Shown in pieces: positions 9,016-17,639 of a stretch of DNA of 63,282 nt. Each line of letters opens with the position of its first letter. The first letter of the stretch is position 1. The notes below the pieces were generated by a model. The model saw only the letters and a program-made list of their open reading frames with translations, made no database searches and was not told the DNA's origin. The DNA comes from Candidatus Parabeggiatoa sp. nov. 2 (GTDB taxonomy: Bacteria; Pseudomonadota; Gammaproteobacteria; Beggiatoales; Beggiatoaceae): positions 1 through 63,282 of the forward strand of contig NBMI01000014.1 of the NCBI GenBank assembly GCA_002085445.1, written 5' to 3'. Position numbers and translations under genes: made by a program.

Positions 9016-9490
9016 TTTCGAGTTAAAGCTTATGGCTAGAGCTTATAAGCATAGAGAACAAAGCCCTGGCTAAAAACGTTGTAGATGCGAATTAAGGGTT
9101 GAATTAATTATTATGAAATCAAGGATTTATAAAAACTTCTGATTGAGAAGTTATAGAAAAAATATAACGCACGCAAATGACGCTTACATGCGCAAGCTTA
9201 TGTTAATATCTCTTGCGTCTTTAGCGCCAAAGCGCGTTTATTTTATAGCCCATTCAATCGAGATGCTCTCGTTGTAATAAAACACCTACAAAAAGTCTGG
9301 CTAATGAGGCGCAATTGGGGGCCATAACTCAATTTGAAACATTTTATGGCCCCTAAATCAGGTAGTCCAAATAACCCTAAAATATCTCTTGCGTCAAAGC
9401 GCGTCAAAGCGCGTTTTCCACTTCAGTTGAATTTATAAGATTCAATTTAACCCTTAATTCGCATTATTCACCTCTTTCAGAGAAAAAAGT
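9016..9490. repeat. Right copy of the direct repeat flanking mltD
   Basis: About 9167-9420 repeats the 6080-6310 unit in the same orientation with small gaps (for example AGCGCGTTTATTTTATAGCC at 9234). The 150 bases after the mltD stop show no gene and no clear terminator. Confidence 0.75.
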
Positions 9491-10420
9491 ATGTCACAAA
9501 AATATCGCTTGGTAACACGGAGTGATTTTGACGGTTTGATTTGCGCGGTGTTGCTAAAAGAACTCGAATTGATTGATAACATCAAATTTGTTCACCCCAA
9601 GGACATACAAGACCGAAAAATTGAGATTAACTCCAATGATATTACCACCAATTTGCCGTATGTCCCTGGTGCCCATCTGGTTTTTGACCATCATGAGAGT
9701 GAAATCCACCGACTCCTAGGGAAAAAACTGCCCGACAGCTATATTATTGACCCTGATGCGCCATCCGCTTCTCGCGTGGTTTACAATTATTACGGTGGAG
9801 CGAGCGCGTTTCCCAACGTCAGCGAAGAAATGATCCTGGCGGTAGATAAGGCCGATTCGGCACAGTTTACTCGTGAGGAAATTCTGTCTCCAAAAGATTG
9901 GGTGCTGCTCAATTATCTGATGGATCCCCGTACTGGCTTAGGGCGTTTTAAACATTTTCGCATTTCTAATTATGATTTGATGATGGTGTTGATTGATTAC
10001 TGTAAAAAGCACACCATTGAAGAGATATTAGAGTTGCCCGATGTCAAAGAGCGTGTTGACTTGTACTTTGAACACCAAAGAGCTTCCATGGAGCAAATTG
10101 AAAAATGTTCCACCGTGCAGAAAAATGTGGTGGCACTGGATTTGCGTCATGAAGAAGAAATTTTTACAGCCAATCGCTTCGTTATTTACGCGCTGTATCC
10201 AGAGTGCAATATTTCCATTCATATCTTGTGGGGATTGCAAAAGCAGAACACGGTAATGGCGGTGGGTAAGTCGATTCTTGACCGTTCTTCCAAAACCAAC
10301 GTTGGCGTATTGATGTTGAAATACGGTGGCGGTGGTCATAAAGATGCTGGGACTTGCCAAGTTCCTAATGAGGAAGCTGACCAAGTCTTGCCAGAAATTG
10401 TCAAGCAACTCAATGAGTAA
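9491..10420 (+). CDS. DHH/DHHA1 family phosphoesterase
   Basis: 309 residues. The DHH domain shows the metal-binding motifs RSDFDG (D12, D14), the namesake FDHHESE (D66, H67, H68) and AVDKADSAQF; the C-terminal DHHA1 domain has GGGGHKDAGTCQVP. The family includes exopolyphosphatases, oligoribonucleases (NrnA) and pyrophosphatases. This protein resembles entries labelled exopolyphosphatase-related, but the substrate cannot be read from the motifs. Large sulfur bacteria often store polyphosphate, so phosphate metabolism is possible. Downstream is a TTATCAG heptamer array, then a lipase-like gene. Confidence 0.85.
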   Translation: MSQKYRLVTRSDFDGLICAVLLKELELIDNIKFVHPKDIQDRKIEINSNDITTNLPYVPGAHLVFDHHESEIHRLLGKKLPDSYIIDPDAPSASRVVYNYYGGASAFPNVSEEMILAVDKADSAQFTREEILSPKDWVLLNYLMDPRTGLGRFKHFRISNYDLMMVLIDYCKKHTIEEILELPDVKERVDLYFEHQRASMEQIEKCSTVQKNVVALDLRHEEEIFTANRFVIYALYPECNISIHILWGLQKQNTVMAVGKSILDRSSKTNVGVLMLKYGGGGHKDAGTCQVPNEEADQVLPEIVKQLNE

Positions 10421-10428
10421 TTGGTAAT

Positions 10429-10477
10429 TTATCAGTTATCCGTTATCAGTTATCAGTTATCAGTTATCAGTTATCAG
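10429..10477. repeat. Heptamer array (TTATCAG)7, complement of TAACTGA type
   Basis: Seven consecutive 7-base units TTATCAG (one with a mismatch). The complement is a rotation of TAACTGA, the direct repeat reported as abundant in intergenic regions of marine Beggiatoaceae. It lies just after the DHH gene and 270 bases before the lipase-like gene. Confidence 0.9.
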
Positions 10478-10749
10478 CGATCTGTGATCAGTGTAAAGGA
10501 GTCCAAACTTTAGTTTGGCAGGAGTACTAGGCCGGGTGGTGTGGGTATTTCCGCTCTCCGGCACTTATAGTTTGTAGTAGTGGCTTTAGCCACTAGGCGG
10601 CATTGGATGAATCGCCTACTACAAACTCCGGCCTTTTTTTATACCATTTCTGTTTTGAACTTTATCAATTGACGGTTGTAGGGTGGATATTGCGTCGCTT
10701 TCCACTCAATTTGGTGGAAAATGGGTCTTAAATTTTAAGAGGAAAAAAA
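10478..10749. repeat. Palindromes upstream of the lipase-like gene
   Basis: Contains one AGTCCAAACTTTAGTTTGGC palindrome (about 10501-10519) and copies of the GTAGTAGTGGCTTTAGCCACTA and GATGAATCGCCTACTACAAAC units (10568-10625). The latter recur just after the next gene. No separate gene. Confidence 0.7.
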
Positions 10750-11532
10750 ATGTCGAAGCAAATAGTCAGTTTGTTATTAATTTCGTTGCTCAGTCTCCCC
10801 GCCAGCGCGGGACAGACATTGGTACTTATTCACGGTTATTTAGGCGATGGCAGTACTTGGCGATCTACCGGTATTGTCCAGACTTTACATGGGGCCGGTT
10901 GGCAAGATGCCGGGCATCTATTTCCTAACGGCCCATTGCCCGGTCGGGTTATGCCAAGCCCTACAAAACGCCATCTTTACACGGTAACGTTACCATCAGA
11001 AGCACCGTTAGTGGTGCAAGCACAGTGGCTAGAGTTTTATTTGCGAACCCTGCAACGGAAGCATCCAGATAACTCACTCATTTTAGTGGGATTCTCGGCC
11101 GGTGGCGTGGTGGCGCGTCTAGTCATGGTGGTGAGTAAAATCCCGATACTTGGACTAATCACTATCGCCAGCCCTCATTTAGGTACCGAGAAAGCGGAAT
11201 GGGGAACAATGCTGAGTAACAGTCCTTTCAGTTGGGTGGCACCCTTTTTGGGCTTAAACACGATTAACCGTTCAAAAGGACTGTATAAGGACTTAAGCAG
11301 AGAATCTCCGGCAACACTTTTATTTTGGCTCAATCGCCAACCCCATCCAAAGGCCTTTTATGCGTCTGTTGTCAGGCTGGGGGGAGACGAATGGGTGCCC
11401 CCTTATAGTCAAGATATGAACGATGTGCCAGCCTTACACGGCTTGGCGATGACTGTAACAACCGCAACTACGCATAGCTTGCTTCCCGCTGATGGCCCCC
11501 TGTTGATTTCCTTACTAGACAAACTCTTATAG
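10750..11532 (+). CDS. Secreted alpha/beta hydrolase (lipase/esterase-like)
   Basis: 260 residues with a signal peptide (1-20, ending LPASAG). The alpha/beta hydrolase fold is visible as VLIHGYLGDGSTW (oxyanion region, residues 25-37), the nucleophile elbow VGFSAGG (S116), a likely acid D213 in LGGDEWVPP and catalytic H242 in TTHSLLP. The IASPHLGTEKAE segment resembles lipases of the EstA/LipA type. Probably periplasmic or secreted and acting on esters or lipids. An AGAGGAAAAAAAATG start region gives a good ribosome site. Stands alone between repeat clusters; substrate unknown. Confidence 0.8.
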   Translation: MSKQIVSLLLISLLSLPASAGQTLVLIHGYLGDGSTWRSTGIVQTLHGAGWQDAGHLFPNGPLPGRVMPSPTKRHLYTVTLPSEAPLVVQAQWLEFYLRTLQRKHPDNSLILVGFSAGGVVARLVMVVSKIPILGLITIASPHLGTEKAEWGTMLSNSPFSWVAPFLGLNTINRSKGLYKDLSRESPATLLFWLNRQPHPKAFYASVVRLGGDEWVPPYSQDMNDVPALHGLAMTVTTATTHSLLPADGPLLISLLDKLL

Positions 11533-11664
11533 TTTGTAGTAGTGGCTTTAGCCACTAGGCGGTAGGCGATGAATCGCCTACTACAAACGGAAAGGCGATG
11601 AATCGCCTACTACAAACTACAAACTACAAACTACAAACTACAAACTCCGAGGCCAATTACCTAA
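11533..11664. repeat. Tandem CTACAAACTACAAAC and GGCGATGAATCGCC units
   Basis: The GTAGTAGTGGCTTTAGCCACTA unit and two GGCGATGAATCGCCTACTAC units are followed by about five CTACAAA heptamers. The same unit lies before the hydrolase gene, so the gene is bracketed by the repeat. Confidence 0.8.
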
Positions 11665-13050
11665 TTACCATGGCCTATACGAAGTTTTTTTCTTTAGGCC
11701 CAAAGCATCAGCAATCTGTTCCCAAGGCACCAATTTGAAGTTTTGGTTTTCATCTGGGTCAATATTCTCACCATCTTGGGCGACAAAAACACCGTAGGGA
11801 AAGGCTTTACCCAGCGGCACATTCACCACATCAATGCCATCCGTATCATTCACGTCGTCGAGACTCAAAGTTTCGTTAGCAACGATTTGAAATTTGCCAA
11901 GATACTCATTGTCGCCAGCGCGATTGTAAACCGTATAAGTATCATTACCTTGGTTGGAAGCAATCAGATAACCCTCGGTTTTGCTGGCGTAATAGATTGT
12001 TAACCCTTCAACTTCTGGAGTAATATTGCCACCTTTGCCAGTCATCTTATCAATGAGATGCTTCAGATTTCCGTTATCGGGTTCCGCACTGAATTTCCAG
12101 ATACCGACTCGTTCTTCCCCAAGATAAAAATGACCTAACACGTCGTCTGCTACACAGCCCTCTACTTGCGAATTGACTTTGAAACGGCGCACGATAACCG
12201 CATCGACAAGTCCGTTACCATTATCAAAAATTTCCCATTGCTCGACAGCCCCGCTTTTGTCATTGATAAATACATAGTATTTACCAGATGAGTGGCTACG
12301 GTACATGCACAAGCCATAAGCGGTGTGTTTAAGTCCAACAGAAATGGTGCGGGCTGCGACATTCTCTAGTTGGCGAGATTTTGGATTGACTTTATAAAGG
12401 GCAATACTATCGTCACTGCGGTTACTGGCCGCGACGATTGCCACCTTTTTAGTGCCAAGCGGGAAATCATACCGAAGGTCAACATTGTTCATGTTACCGT
12501 AGGAAAAATACTGGATTTCTTGGCCGGCTAAATCATAAACCCCCAATCCTCCCTGTTTTTGCGTACCAATAATGGTACTTCTCGCCGGATCGCTTGGATG
12601 AATCCAGATGGCCGGATCGTCGGCCGCATCACCACTGGCCGGAACCGGCATGGTTTCCACCGTAGCCTGTACTTGATGGGTAGCATTTCGGTCAATTTCG
12701 GAGGCCAGCATACGAAAACGTATGGGATCTGCTCCTGTTTTGCGTGCGATTAACTCAAATTGTACTTGTTTGTAGGTTTCACCTCCTATCGTGAGATTTG
12801 GAATATGGAGGATTTTGGTGTTGGGATTATAGTAAATAAAAGAACTCCCAATCGGTGTGAGCGTGTCAAGCTCAAGGATGAACTCACTACTATCAACTTT
12901 ACGCAAGATGGCTGAAAACGTGGATTTTTCGGGTATCATTACCACTTCCGATAAATTTAAGACACCCTGCTTGTCGTCAATACTCAGCACCAACTTGTTA
13001 AAAATCCGATGTCTTTGAGACATCGGATTTTTGCGACAGAGGGCCATCAC
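11665..13050 (-). CDS. Beta-propeller phytase with an extra N-terminal domain
   Basis: Residues 125-440 are a beta-propeller phytase (3-phytase): D144-D145-P146-A147-I148-W149 with IHPSDP after it, GGLGVYDLAG, NNVDLRYDF, VEGCVADD and a C-terminal DGIDV...FPYGVFVAQDG. These enzymes release phosphate from phytate outside the cell with calcium. Residues 20-115 are an extra beta-rich domain (YNPNTKILHIPNLTIGGETY) of a type I associate with secreted Beggiatoaceae proteins. The start is odd: residues 1-18 are encoded by two repeat families, including the hairpin at 12999-13032, and no signal peptide remains. The gene has probably lost its real 5' end, or starts inside the repeat at 13023. Confidence 0.85.
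   Translation of the reverse strand: MMALCRKNPMSQRHRIFNKLVLSIDDKQGVLNLSEVVMIPEKSTFSAILRKVDSSEFILELDTLTPIGSSFIYYNPNTKILHIPNLTIGGETYKQVQFELIARKTGADPIRFRMLASEIDRNATHQVQATVETMPVPASGDAADDPAIWIHPSDPARSTIIGTQKQGGLGVYDLAGQEIQYFSYGNMNNVDLRYDFPLGTKKVAIVAASNRSDDSIALYKVNPKSRQLENVAARTISVGLKHTAYGLCMYRSHSSGKYYVFINDKSGAVEQWEIFDNGNGLVDAVIVRRFKVNSQVEGCVADDVLGHFYLGEERVGIWKFSAEPDNGNLKHLIDKMTGKGGNITPEVEGLTIYYASKTEGYLIASNQGNDTYTVYNRAGDNEYLGKFQIVANETLSLDDVNDTDGIDVVNVPLGKAFPYGVFVAQDGENIDPDENQNFKLVPWEQIADALGLKKKTSYRPW
12999..13032. repeat. Hairpin repeat overlapping the 5' end of the phytase frame
   Basis: Arms AAAATCCGATGTCT and AGACATCGGATTTT around a short loop. It encodes about residues 7-17 of the annotated phytase frame; the ATG at 13050 sits in a neighbouring GAGGGCCATnACTTAATTTG repeat. 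Confidence 0.85.
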
Positions 13051-14169
13051 TTAATTTGAACACATCCAAAGTATTTTATGGCCCTCAAACTAGCCCAAAT
13101 AACCCTAAACAGTTATGCAAATAACAGGCCAGCGTATCACTACTCGGCCATTAGTTAGTTTGGACGACAGCGGCGGCTGAGGCGATAAATCGCCTACTAC
13201 AAACGACTCCCGCGGCGATTAAGTTAAGCTTGGGCGAACACTAGAGAGAGCCCCTACGCGAGGTTTGGTAGGGGCAGACCATCGCTCAATGGCATTGGGT
13301 TTCGTCAAGGTATTTCCCAAAAACGTCTTTTTATTCAAAGCGATAGCCCGTTTTACTTTGGCGTTTTGGAGTCCAAAGCTTCAGCTTTGGCGCTTTGGAG
13401 TCCAAGGCTTCAGCTTTGGCGCTTTTTTTTTGCAAATCAAAACGACAAGTTTGGAGTCCTACCAAACGTTAGTTTGGACTCCTGTTGACGGCCATTAGTT
13501 AGTTTGGACGACTGACTCCTGAAGGGAGGAATTGGCGGATAACTCCTTTGACTGTCTACCGATTGATGAGGATTGTTATGATCCTATGATCCTTTTGAGA
13601 CGGCCGCTATTAATCCTGCTTTGTTGCCGCAAGGCATTGTTTATGGTGGAGGTATTGGGCAATTATACGCCCCTTTCTTGCTCATAGAAAAGCCCCAATG
13701 GGGCGACATTAATATAGCCAGTGTATCTACTTGGAGGGAAGAAGGGAAGCTAATAAAACCCTTATTTTCGGACAACTATAATATAAAAACCAATCCCATT
13801 GCTTCCAGGGCTAGGTGGGTGAGGTGGCAATGCCATTAATTAAGTTAAGGGCAGAGACACAGGTTTGCCCCTACAAAATCCGGCGTTATGAATGGACTGT
13901 AGGGGCGAACTTGCGTGTTCGCCCTGGCTTTCAGGCAAAAGTTTCGCTTCGCTGTACTTTTGCCTGAAAAACTTAATGGCATTGGGGTGACGTGGGGGAA
14001 GAAAGTCGTGAACTATTGAGGAATGAGCTCAAGAACGGTTGGCCCGGCGATTACACCAACCAGCAGTAGTACAGTGAGCCGAGAAGCTTCCGTGAGCCGT
14101 GTCAATTTAATTTAATTCACACGATTGAGAAGTGCGAGCTTCTTGCTCGCTAACTAAGTACGATAACGA
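13051..14169. repeat. 1.1-kb repeat-rich region
   Basis: Holds the rest of a GGGCCATnACTTAATTTG...TATTTTATGGCCC element (13040-13085), a GGCGATAAATCGCC palindrome (about 13180-13195), hairpins CCAAAGCTTCAGCTTTGG (13372-13389, and a near-copy at 13402-13419 followed by nine Ts), several AGTTTGGACTCC units (13440-13510), GCGAACnTGCGTGTTCGCCC (13906-13925) and a hairpin with AGGCAAAAGTTTCGCTTCGC (13933-13970). It also holds a fragment of the gene at 36272 (13529-13664, listed separately). No intact gene seen. Confidence 0.7.
13529..13664 (+). pseudogene. Fragment of the Sfum_1244-like gene at 36272
   Basis: These 136 bases match 36477-36603 almost exactly (the part coding LVDNSFECLPIDEECYDPFE through QGIVYGGGIGQ), with a few substitutions and an 8-base tandem duplication (GATCCTATGATCC) that breaks the frame. 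Sequence outside the block is unrelated. It is a partial duplicate that cannot be expressed as part of the family. The intact gene is 23 kb away. Confidence 0.9.
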
Positions 14170-14433
14170 TTAACGCATCCATTCTTTAATTTCTGTTCTG
14201 AACCCAGTTTCTTTTCTGGGCATCCCTCGTAGGTAGTTGATTTTCAATACCTCTAAATAATCTACCGTATTCCGAGTACTTTTCTGATCAGATCAAGGTA
14301 GCGAACGATAATGCCTTTTATAGCTAGCGTCATAGCCTAAATTCTCTTTGAGAATAACCTCTGCCGCTGCACTATTGGTTAATTCCAAAACTTTCACCTC
14401 AGTAATAGTCATCTGGTTTTGATCCTCACTCAT
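14170..14433 (-). pseudogene. Small unknown gene interrupted by an in-frame TGA
   Basis: The ATG at 14433 lies 18 bases after the tandem UspA stop, with GTGCCTAATGAGTGAGG upstream. The frame codes 46 residues (MSEDQNQMTITEVKVLELTN...), meets TGA at 14293-14295 and stays open for another 40 codons (...DYLEVLKINYLRGMPRKE...KEWMR) to TAA at 14170. The whole would be 87 residues, hydrophilic and mixed alpha/beta, last gene of the minus-strand operon. I do not recognise a family. A nonsense mutation, a sequence error or a short 46-residue product are all possible. Confidence 0.4.
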
Positions 14434-14451
14434 TAGGCACCAATGAGTTAT

Positions 14452-15303
14452 TTATCCTTTTACCACTAACACTGCACACTGCGCTAAACCAATTACCCGC
14501 TCAGAGACGCTACCGAGCAAGAGTTTTTTCAAGCCGGTACGTCCGTGATTACCTACTAGAATCAGATCACAACCGATATTTTGCGCGGTTTCAACAATGC
14601 TTTCAGCGTATCTACCCGTCACTATCCGACTTTCTACACGAGTACCTTCAGCTTCCAAGAGTTTGTTGGTACGCTCAACCACCATTTCTGCGTCTCGGCG
14701 ACGGCTTTCTTTATGCTCGCTGTAGATGACCGATAGCAGCGTAATCGGCGCGTTTAAGCGTTTAGCCAAACTAATCGCAGCGGTGGTTGCCCTATCACTG
14801 CAAGGCGAGCCATCCACTGCCAGTAAGATGTTCTTACTCTCAATTTGGCTATCTCTAGGAGTGACCAATACGCTACAATGGGCATTGCCGATGACTTCGG
14901 CTGTGCTCGCACCAACCAGAAGCCGCATCATGTTCCTTTTACCATGTCTACCCATGATAATCAGATCGACTTGTTGCTCTTCTGCGGTCTCCACGATTTC
15001 CTGGTAGGGAGTTTGGCCATTACGTAGTATCTTTTCACATTTCACACCTGCCTCAACCGCTTTGGATTTGACAACGTCCATGTAGCTATTGGCTTTTTCT
15101 TCTTCCCTTTTTATTAGGTGCTGAAAGGCGACAGGGTCTTCTTCGGGGAAGCCATGCACCACCGACATGATATACAAATGACTACCCAATAGACTGGCCA
15201 GATTAATGGCTTCTCGTTCCGCACCTGCGCTAAACTCTGAGCCGTCAGTTGCTAAAAGGATTTTATCAAGCTGCCCTAAAGGCGACGATTGTGTTGTTGT
15301 CAT
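14452..15303 (-). CDS. Tandem universal stress protein (two UspA domains)
   Basis: 283 residues made of two Usp domains (about 12-148 and 157-283). Both have the N-terminal strand-D (ILLATDGSEFS; ILLAVDGSPCS) and both keep an ATP-binding loop of the G-x2-G-x9-G-S/T form: GRHGKRNMMRLLVGAS and GNHGRTGLKKLLLGS. Such fused Usp proteins are cytoplasmic, ATP-binding and stress-induced. It lies 35 bases after the TauE/SafE permease gene in the same direction, so it belongs to the operon driven from 17391-17407. Confidence 0.93.
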   Translation of the reverse strand: MTTTQSSPLGQLDKILLATDGSEFSAGAEREAINLASLLGSHLYIMSVVHGFPEEDPVAFQHLIKREEEKANSYMDVVKSKAVEAGVKCEKILRNGQTPYQEIVETAEEQQVDLIIMGRHGKRNMMRLLVGASTAEVIGNAHCSVLVTPRDSQIESKNILLAVDGSPCSDRATTAAISLAKRLNAPITLLSVIYSEHKESRRRDAEMVVERTNKLLEAEGTRVESRIVTGRYAESIVETAQNIGCDLILVGNHGRTGLKKLLLGSVSERVIGLAQCAVLVVKG

Positions 15304-15338
15304 CTTTTTCCTACCTTACCTGAATTTGCCGTATTCTG

Positions 15339-16400
15339 TCACGTCGAAACCGTCGAAATATTTTCTGCCCGCCGACCCTTCCACATGGCACCTAATATAA
15401 TCGCCGCTCCCATGAATAAAGCGAATACCATAATAACAAAACTGGTAGTGCTCAAAATCTTTACAAGGCTCTTCTCTATGGGTGCAATCATCTCAAGCTG
15501 GGCCAAGTAAACAGGCACCATCAGGGCACGGCTGAATAGCACGATAACCATGATCGATCCCATCACGAGCTTGATCATGTAAGGTTTAACATAAGTTGTA
15601 CCTATCGCTCCTAACTGGATACCAAACAGTGAGCCGGCCAAAATAATCATCGCTAAACGAATATCTACCAAACCACTCCAAGCGAATTTAATAGTACCGC
15701 CCATACCCATAACAAAGGCAACCACTAATTCCGTCGCTGAAGCCATCAAGCTAGGTGCTCCCAAGACATAGATCATGGCGGGCACGCCGATAAAACCGCC
15801 TACCGCGATGGTGGCAGCCAACATCCCCGTCGCAATGCCCAACGGTATAATGAACAGGATCGAAACTTCGGCCTTCAAGCTTTTGAAATACACCATAGTG
15901 CCAGGAATCTTGATGGATTGCACCCAGCGGGCTAATTTACCCGTCTTTTCCTCAGAACCGGAGGAACTATCATTCCGAGACTTCCAAGCATCATATAAGA
16001 CATAGGTGCCCACGGTGCCTAATATCAACACAAAAGCTAAACTCACATAAAGGTCAGAACCGGCATCACCGAAGCTGTTTTTGATATACAGTTGCATATC
16101 TGCGCCTATCAGCACGCCTACTTCTGCAAAAAGACCAAAAATAAGTCCAAGTTTGAAATCTACTTGCCCAAATTTTGCGCGTTTAAGGGAACCCACTAGG
16201 GCTTTGGGAAACTTGTGGCACATATTGCTCGCCACGGCTACTATGCCCGGTACACCCAGACTCATCATCGCCGGCGTGAGTACGAAGGCTCCGCCAGAGC
16301 CAATAAATCCGCTGACTAATCCTCCAACAAAACCGACGAAAAGCAGGTAAAGAACGTTAATTAATTCTAAGTCAATGAAATTTCCTGGTAATGATTCCAC
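15339..16400 (-). CDS. TauE/SafE (TSUP) family membrane permease
   Basis: 353 residues with about eight hydrophobic segments in two halves. The first half shows FVGGLVSGFIGSGGAFVLTP, the second VGGFIGVPAMIYVLGAPSLM, the paired glycine-rich signatures of the TSUP family, known for export of sulfite and sulfur-containing organic anions. A hydrophilic loop (about residues 140-165, SRNDSSSGSEEKTGK) separates the halves. It starts at a GTG immediately after the stop of the 86-residue gene (TAAGTG), implying coupled translation. In a sulfur oxidiser sulfite or a related anion is plausible, but the substrate is not shown. Confidence 0.9.
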   Translation of the reverse strand: MESLPGNFIDLELINVLYLLFVGFVGGLVSGFIGSGGAFVLTPAMMSLGVPGIVAVASNMCHKFPKALVGSLKRAKFGQVDFKLGLIFGLFAEVGVLIGADMQLYIKNSFGDAGSDLYVSLAFVLILGTVGTYVLYDAWKSRNDSSSGSEEKTGKLARWVQSIKIPGTMVYFKSLKAEVSILFIIPLGIATGMLAATIAVGGFIGVPAMIYVLGAPSLMASATELVVAFVMGMGGTIKFAWSGLVDIRLAMIILAGSLFGIQLGAIGTTYVKPYMIKLVMGSIMVIVLFSRALMVPVYLAQLEMIAPIEKSLVKILSTTSFVIMVFALFMGAAIILGAMWKGRRAENISTVST

Positions 16401-16661
16401 TTATTTTTTGTCTCCCGAAAGTGTTGAAAGTTTTGGTTTGATGCCTAAGAAATCCCAGAATTCACCCGTAAAGTGGCCGTGCGCGAAGGAAAACAGAAAA
16501 GCGATGGCAATCGGCACGATAAAAGTCCATTTTCCCTGTGCTGTCCATTGAACCAATTGGGTTTCGCTAACATAGAGGCCTGTGTAGAGTCCCACTACCA
16601 AAATGCCCCAGAAAAGGACCTTGATGAACTTAGTTTTACGTTTTTGTTTTGCGGTAAGCAT
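16401..16661 (-). CDS. Small two-TM membrane protein, partner of the TSUP permease
   Basis: 86 residues: basic start (TAKQKRKTKFIK), membrane segments at about 13-30 and 44-62, then an amphipathic tail (GHFTGEFWDFLGIKP). Not a family I can name, though a small membrane protein of this form is often found directly before TauE/SafE genes. It overlaps the upstream Usp-like gene by 26 bases and abuts the permease gene, so it is likely a subunit or assembly partner of the permease. Confidence 0.75.
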   Translation of the reverse strand: MLTAKQKRKTKFIKVLFWGILVVGLYTGLYVSETQLVQWTAQGKWTFIVPIAIAFLFSFAHGHFTGEFWDFLGIKPKLSTLSGDKK

Positions 16662-17007
16662 TGATATTTCCTAAAACGGATTCTTTTACTATAATGAGTG
16701 GACAACCGGTTATTGGCCATTTGTTAGTCATATCCAAGCCATCGACACTACTCATCACAGTACAGATGATGGCGGTTTGTTTTTTAACATAATGCACCAA
16801 CGCCTCAAAGCATTGCCGTGCGGCGATTTGGGGACTTGACAAGTAGAGAACGTCCAAAGTCGCGCCGATCCTTTGGCAAAGATTCAGGGCATAATGCAAG
16901 GTTTTTTCTTGTAGACACTCTTCCCAGCACACAAGTAGGACTTGCTTAGGTTCCGTTAAAAAACGGCGAGCGGTATCGAATTCTCCAACTTCGGCAAAGG
17001 TCACCAT
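16636..17007 (-). CDS. Usp-like single-domain protein, first gene of the operon
   Basis: 123 residues with a Rossmann-like pattern similar to Usp domains: QVLLVCWEECLQEKTLHYALNLCQRIGATLDVLYLS at 22-57 and GCPLIIVKES near the end. The ATP-binding loop (G-x2-G-x9-G) is missing, so it is a non-ATP-binding type at best. It lies first behind a sigma-54 promoter, with a 5' leader of about 370 bases, and overlaps the next gene. Function is unknown; a regulatory partner of the permease is a guess. Confidence 0.7.
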   Translation of the reverse strand: MVTFAEVGEFDTARRFLTEPKQVLLVCWEECLQEKTLHYALNLCQRIGATLDVLYLSSPQIAARQCFEALVHYVKKQTAIICTVMSSVDGLDMTNKWPITGCPLIIVKESVLGNINAYRKTKT

Positions 17008-17069
17008 TACTATGAGTTTGTCAAAAAGTTTTTATATTAGGGAGTGTAGTAACCCTAACCAATTAAACT

Positions 17070-17310
17070 CAATGTTGAAGTTTTTGTCGCAGTGGTGAGT
17101 ACAACTAATGTTAAACAACGAATAATTGACGACAAGATTGATCATCAGTGCTATCAAGTCCGTCGCGATTGATCGAACAATGCGCGATTTTTTGCCGTCC
17201 TGCTCCGCAGGATAAGACTTGAGAGTACTGAATATCTTGAATATTAAAGGTTTTTATTCGTTGTCAGACAGAAGCTGTCCTCACCACCGTGACCAAAAAC
17301 GTCGAACTAA
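17070..17310. repeat. Imperfect long inverted repeat in the operon leader
   Basis: The arms at about 17072-17126 and 17252-17308 are imperfect complements; matching segments include GTTGAAGTTTTTGTCGCAGTGG against its complement near 17284-17307 and AACAACGAATAA against TTATTCGTTG at 17254-17263. The roughly 120-base centre has no gene. It lies between the sigma-54 promoter and the first gene, so it would form a long hairpin in the leader RNA; it could also be a MITE. Confidence 0.6.
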
Positions 17311-17639
17311 GAGTTAAAGGGCATTACTGTCCGGTCTAAAAAGCATTTTGTTACCAATAGCGTGTCAAGGTTACAGTCGCTCTTAATATATGCAGGTTTC
17401 GTGCCAAAGCCGAAAAATAGAGATAACAGATTGTTTCTATTAAATTTTATACAATCAGTCCGAGCAAAATAAGTGACCGGCAATGTTGCAAAATGTTACA
17501 CTCTCACAGCGGCATGGCAGAGTGAGGATATATTAACCTTTTAATATCAACAAGTTGAAACTAATTTGTTACAATTATTAACGTGACGTTGCATTATGAA
17601 ATAGCCCTTTTTTATAATACCCATTAAATTTTACCGACC
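17311..17639. other. Divergent regulatory region
   Basis: AT-rich stretch between the sigma-54 promoter and the kinase remnant, without a gene. It would be the place for upstream binding sites of the response regulator; I see short dyads such as TTGTTACAATTATTAA (about 17566) but no site I can assign. Confidence 0.4.
17391..17407 (-). promoter_or_regulatory. Sigma-54 (-24/-12) promoter of the Usp/TSUP operon
   Basis: On the minus strand the sequence reads TTGGCACGAAACCTGCA, against the consensus TGGCACG-N4-TTGCA: all positions fit except C for the first T of the -12 box, and the GG-to-GC spacing is exact. It points at the gene starting at 17007, with a predicted start near 17380. The adjacent divergent gene at 18003 encodes a sigma-54 activator, the natural regulator. 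Confidence 0.75.

Noticed and set aside
13265..13498. 77-residue frame
   Set aside because: Mostly CCAAAGCTTCAGCTTTGG repeat; no support.
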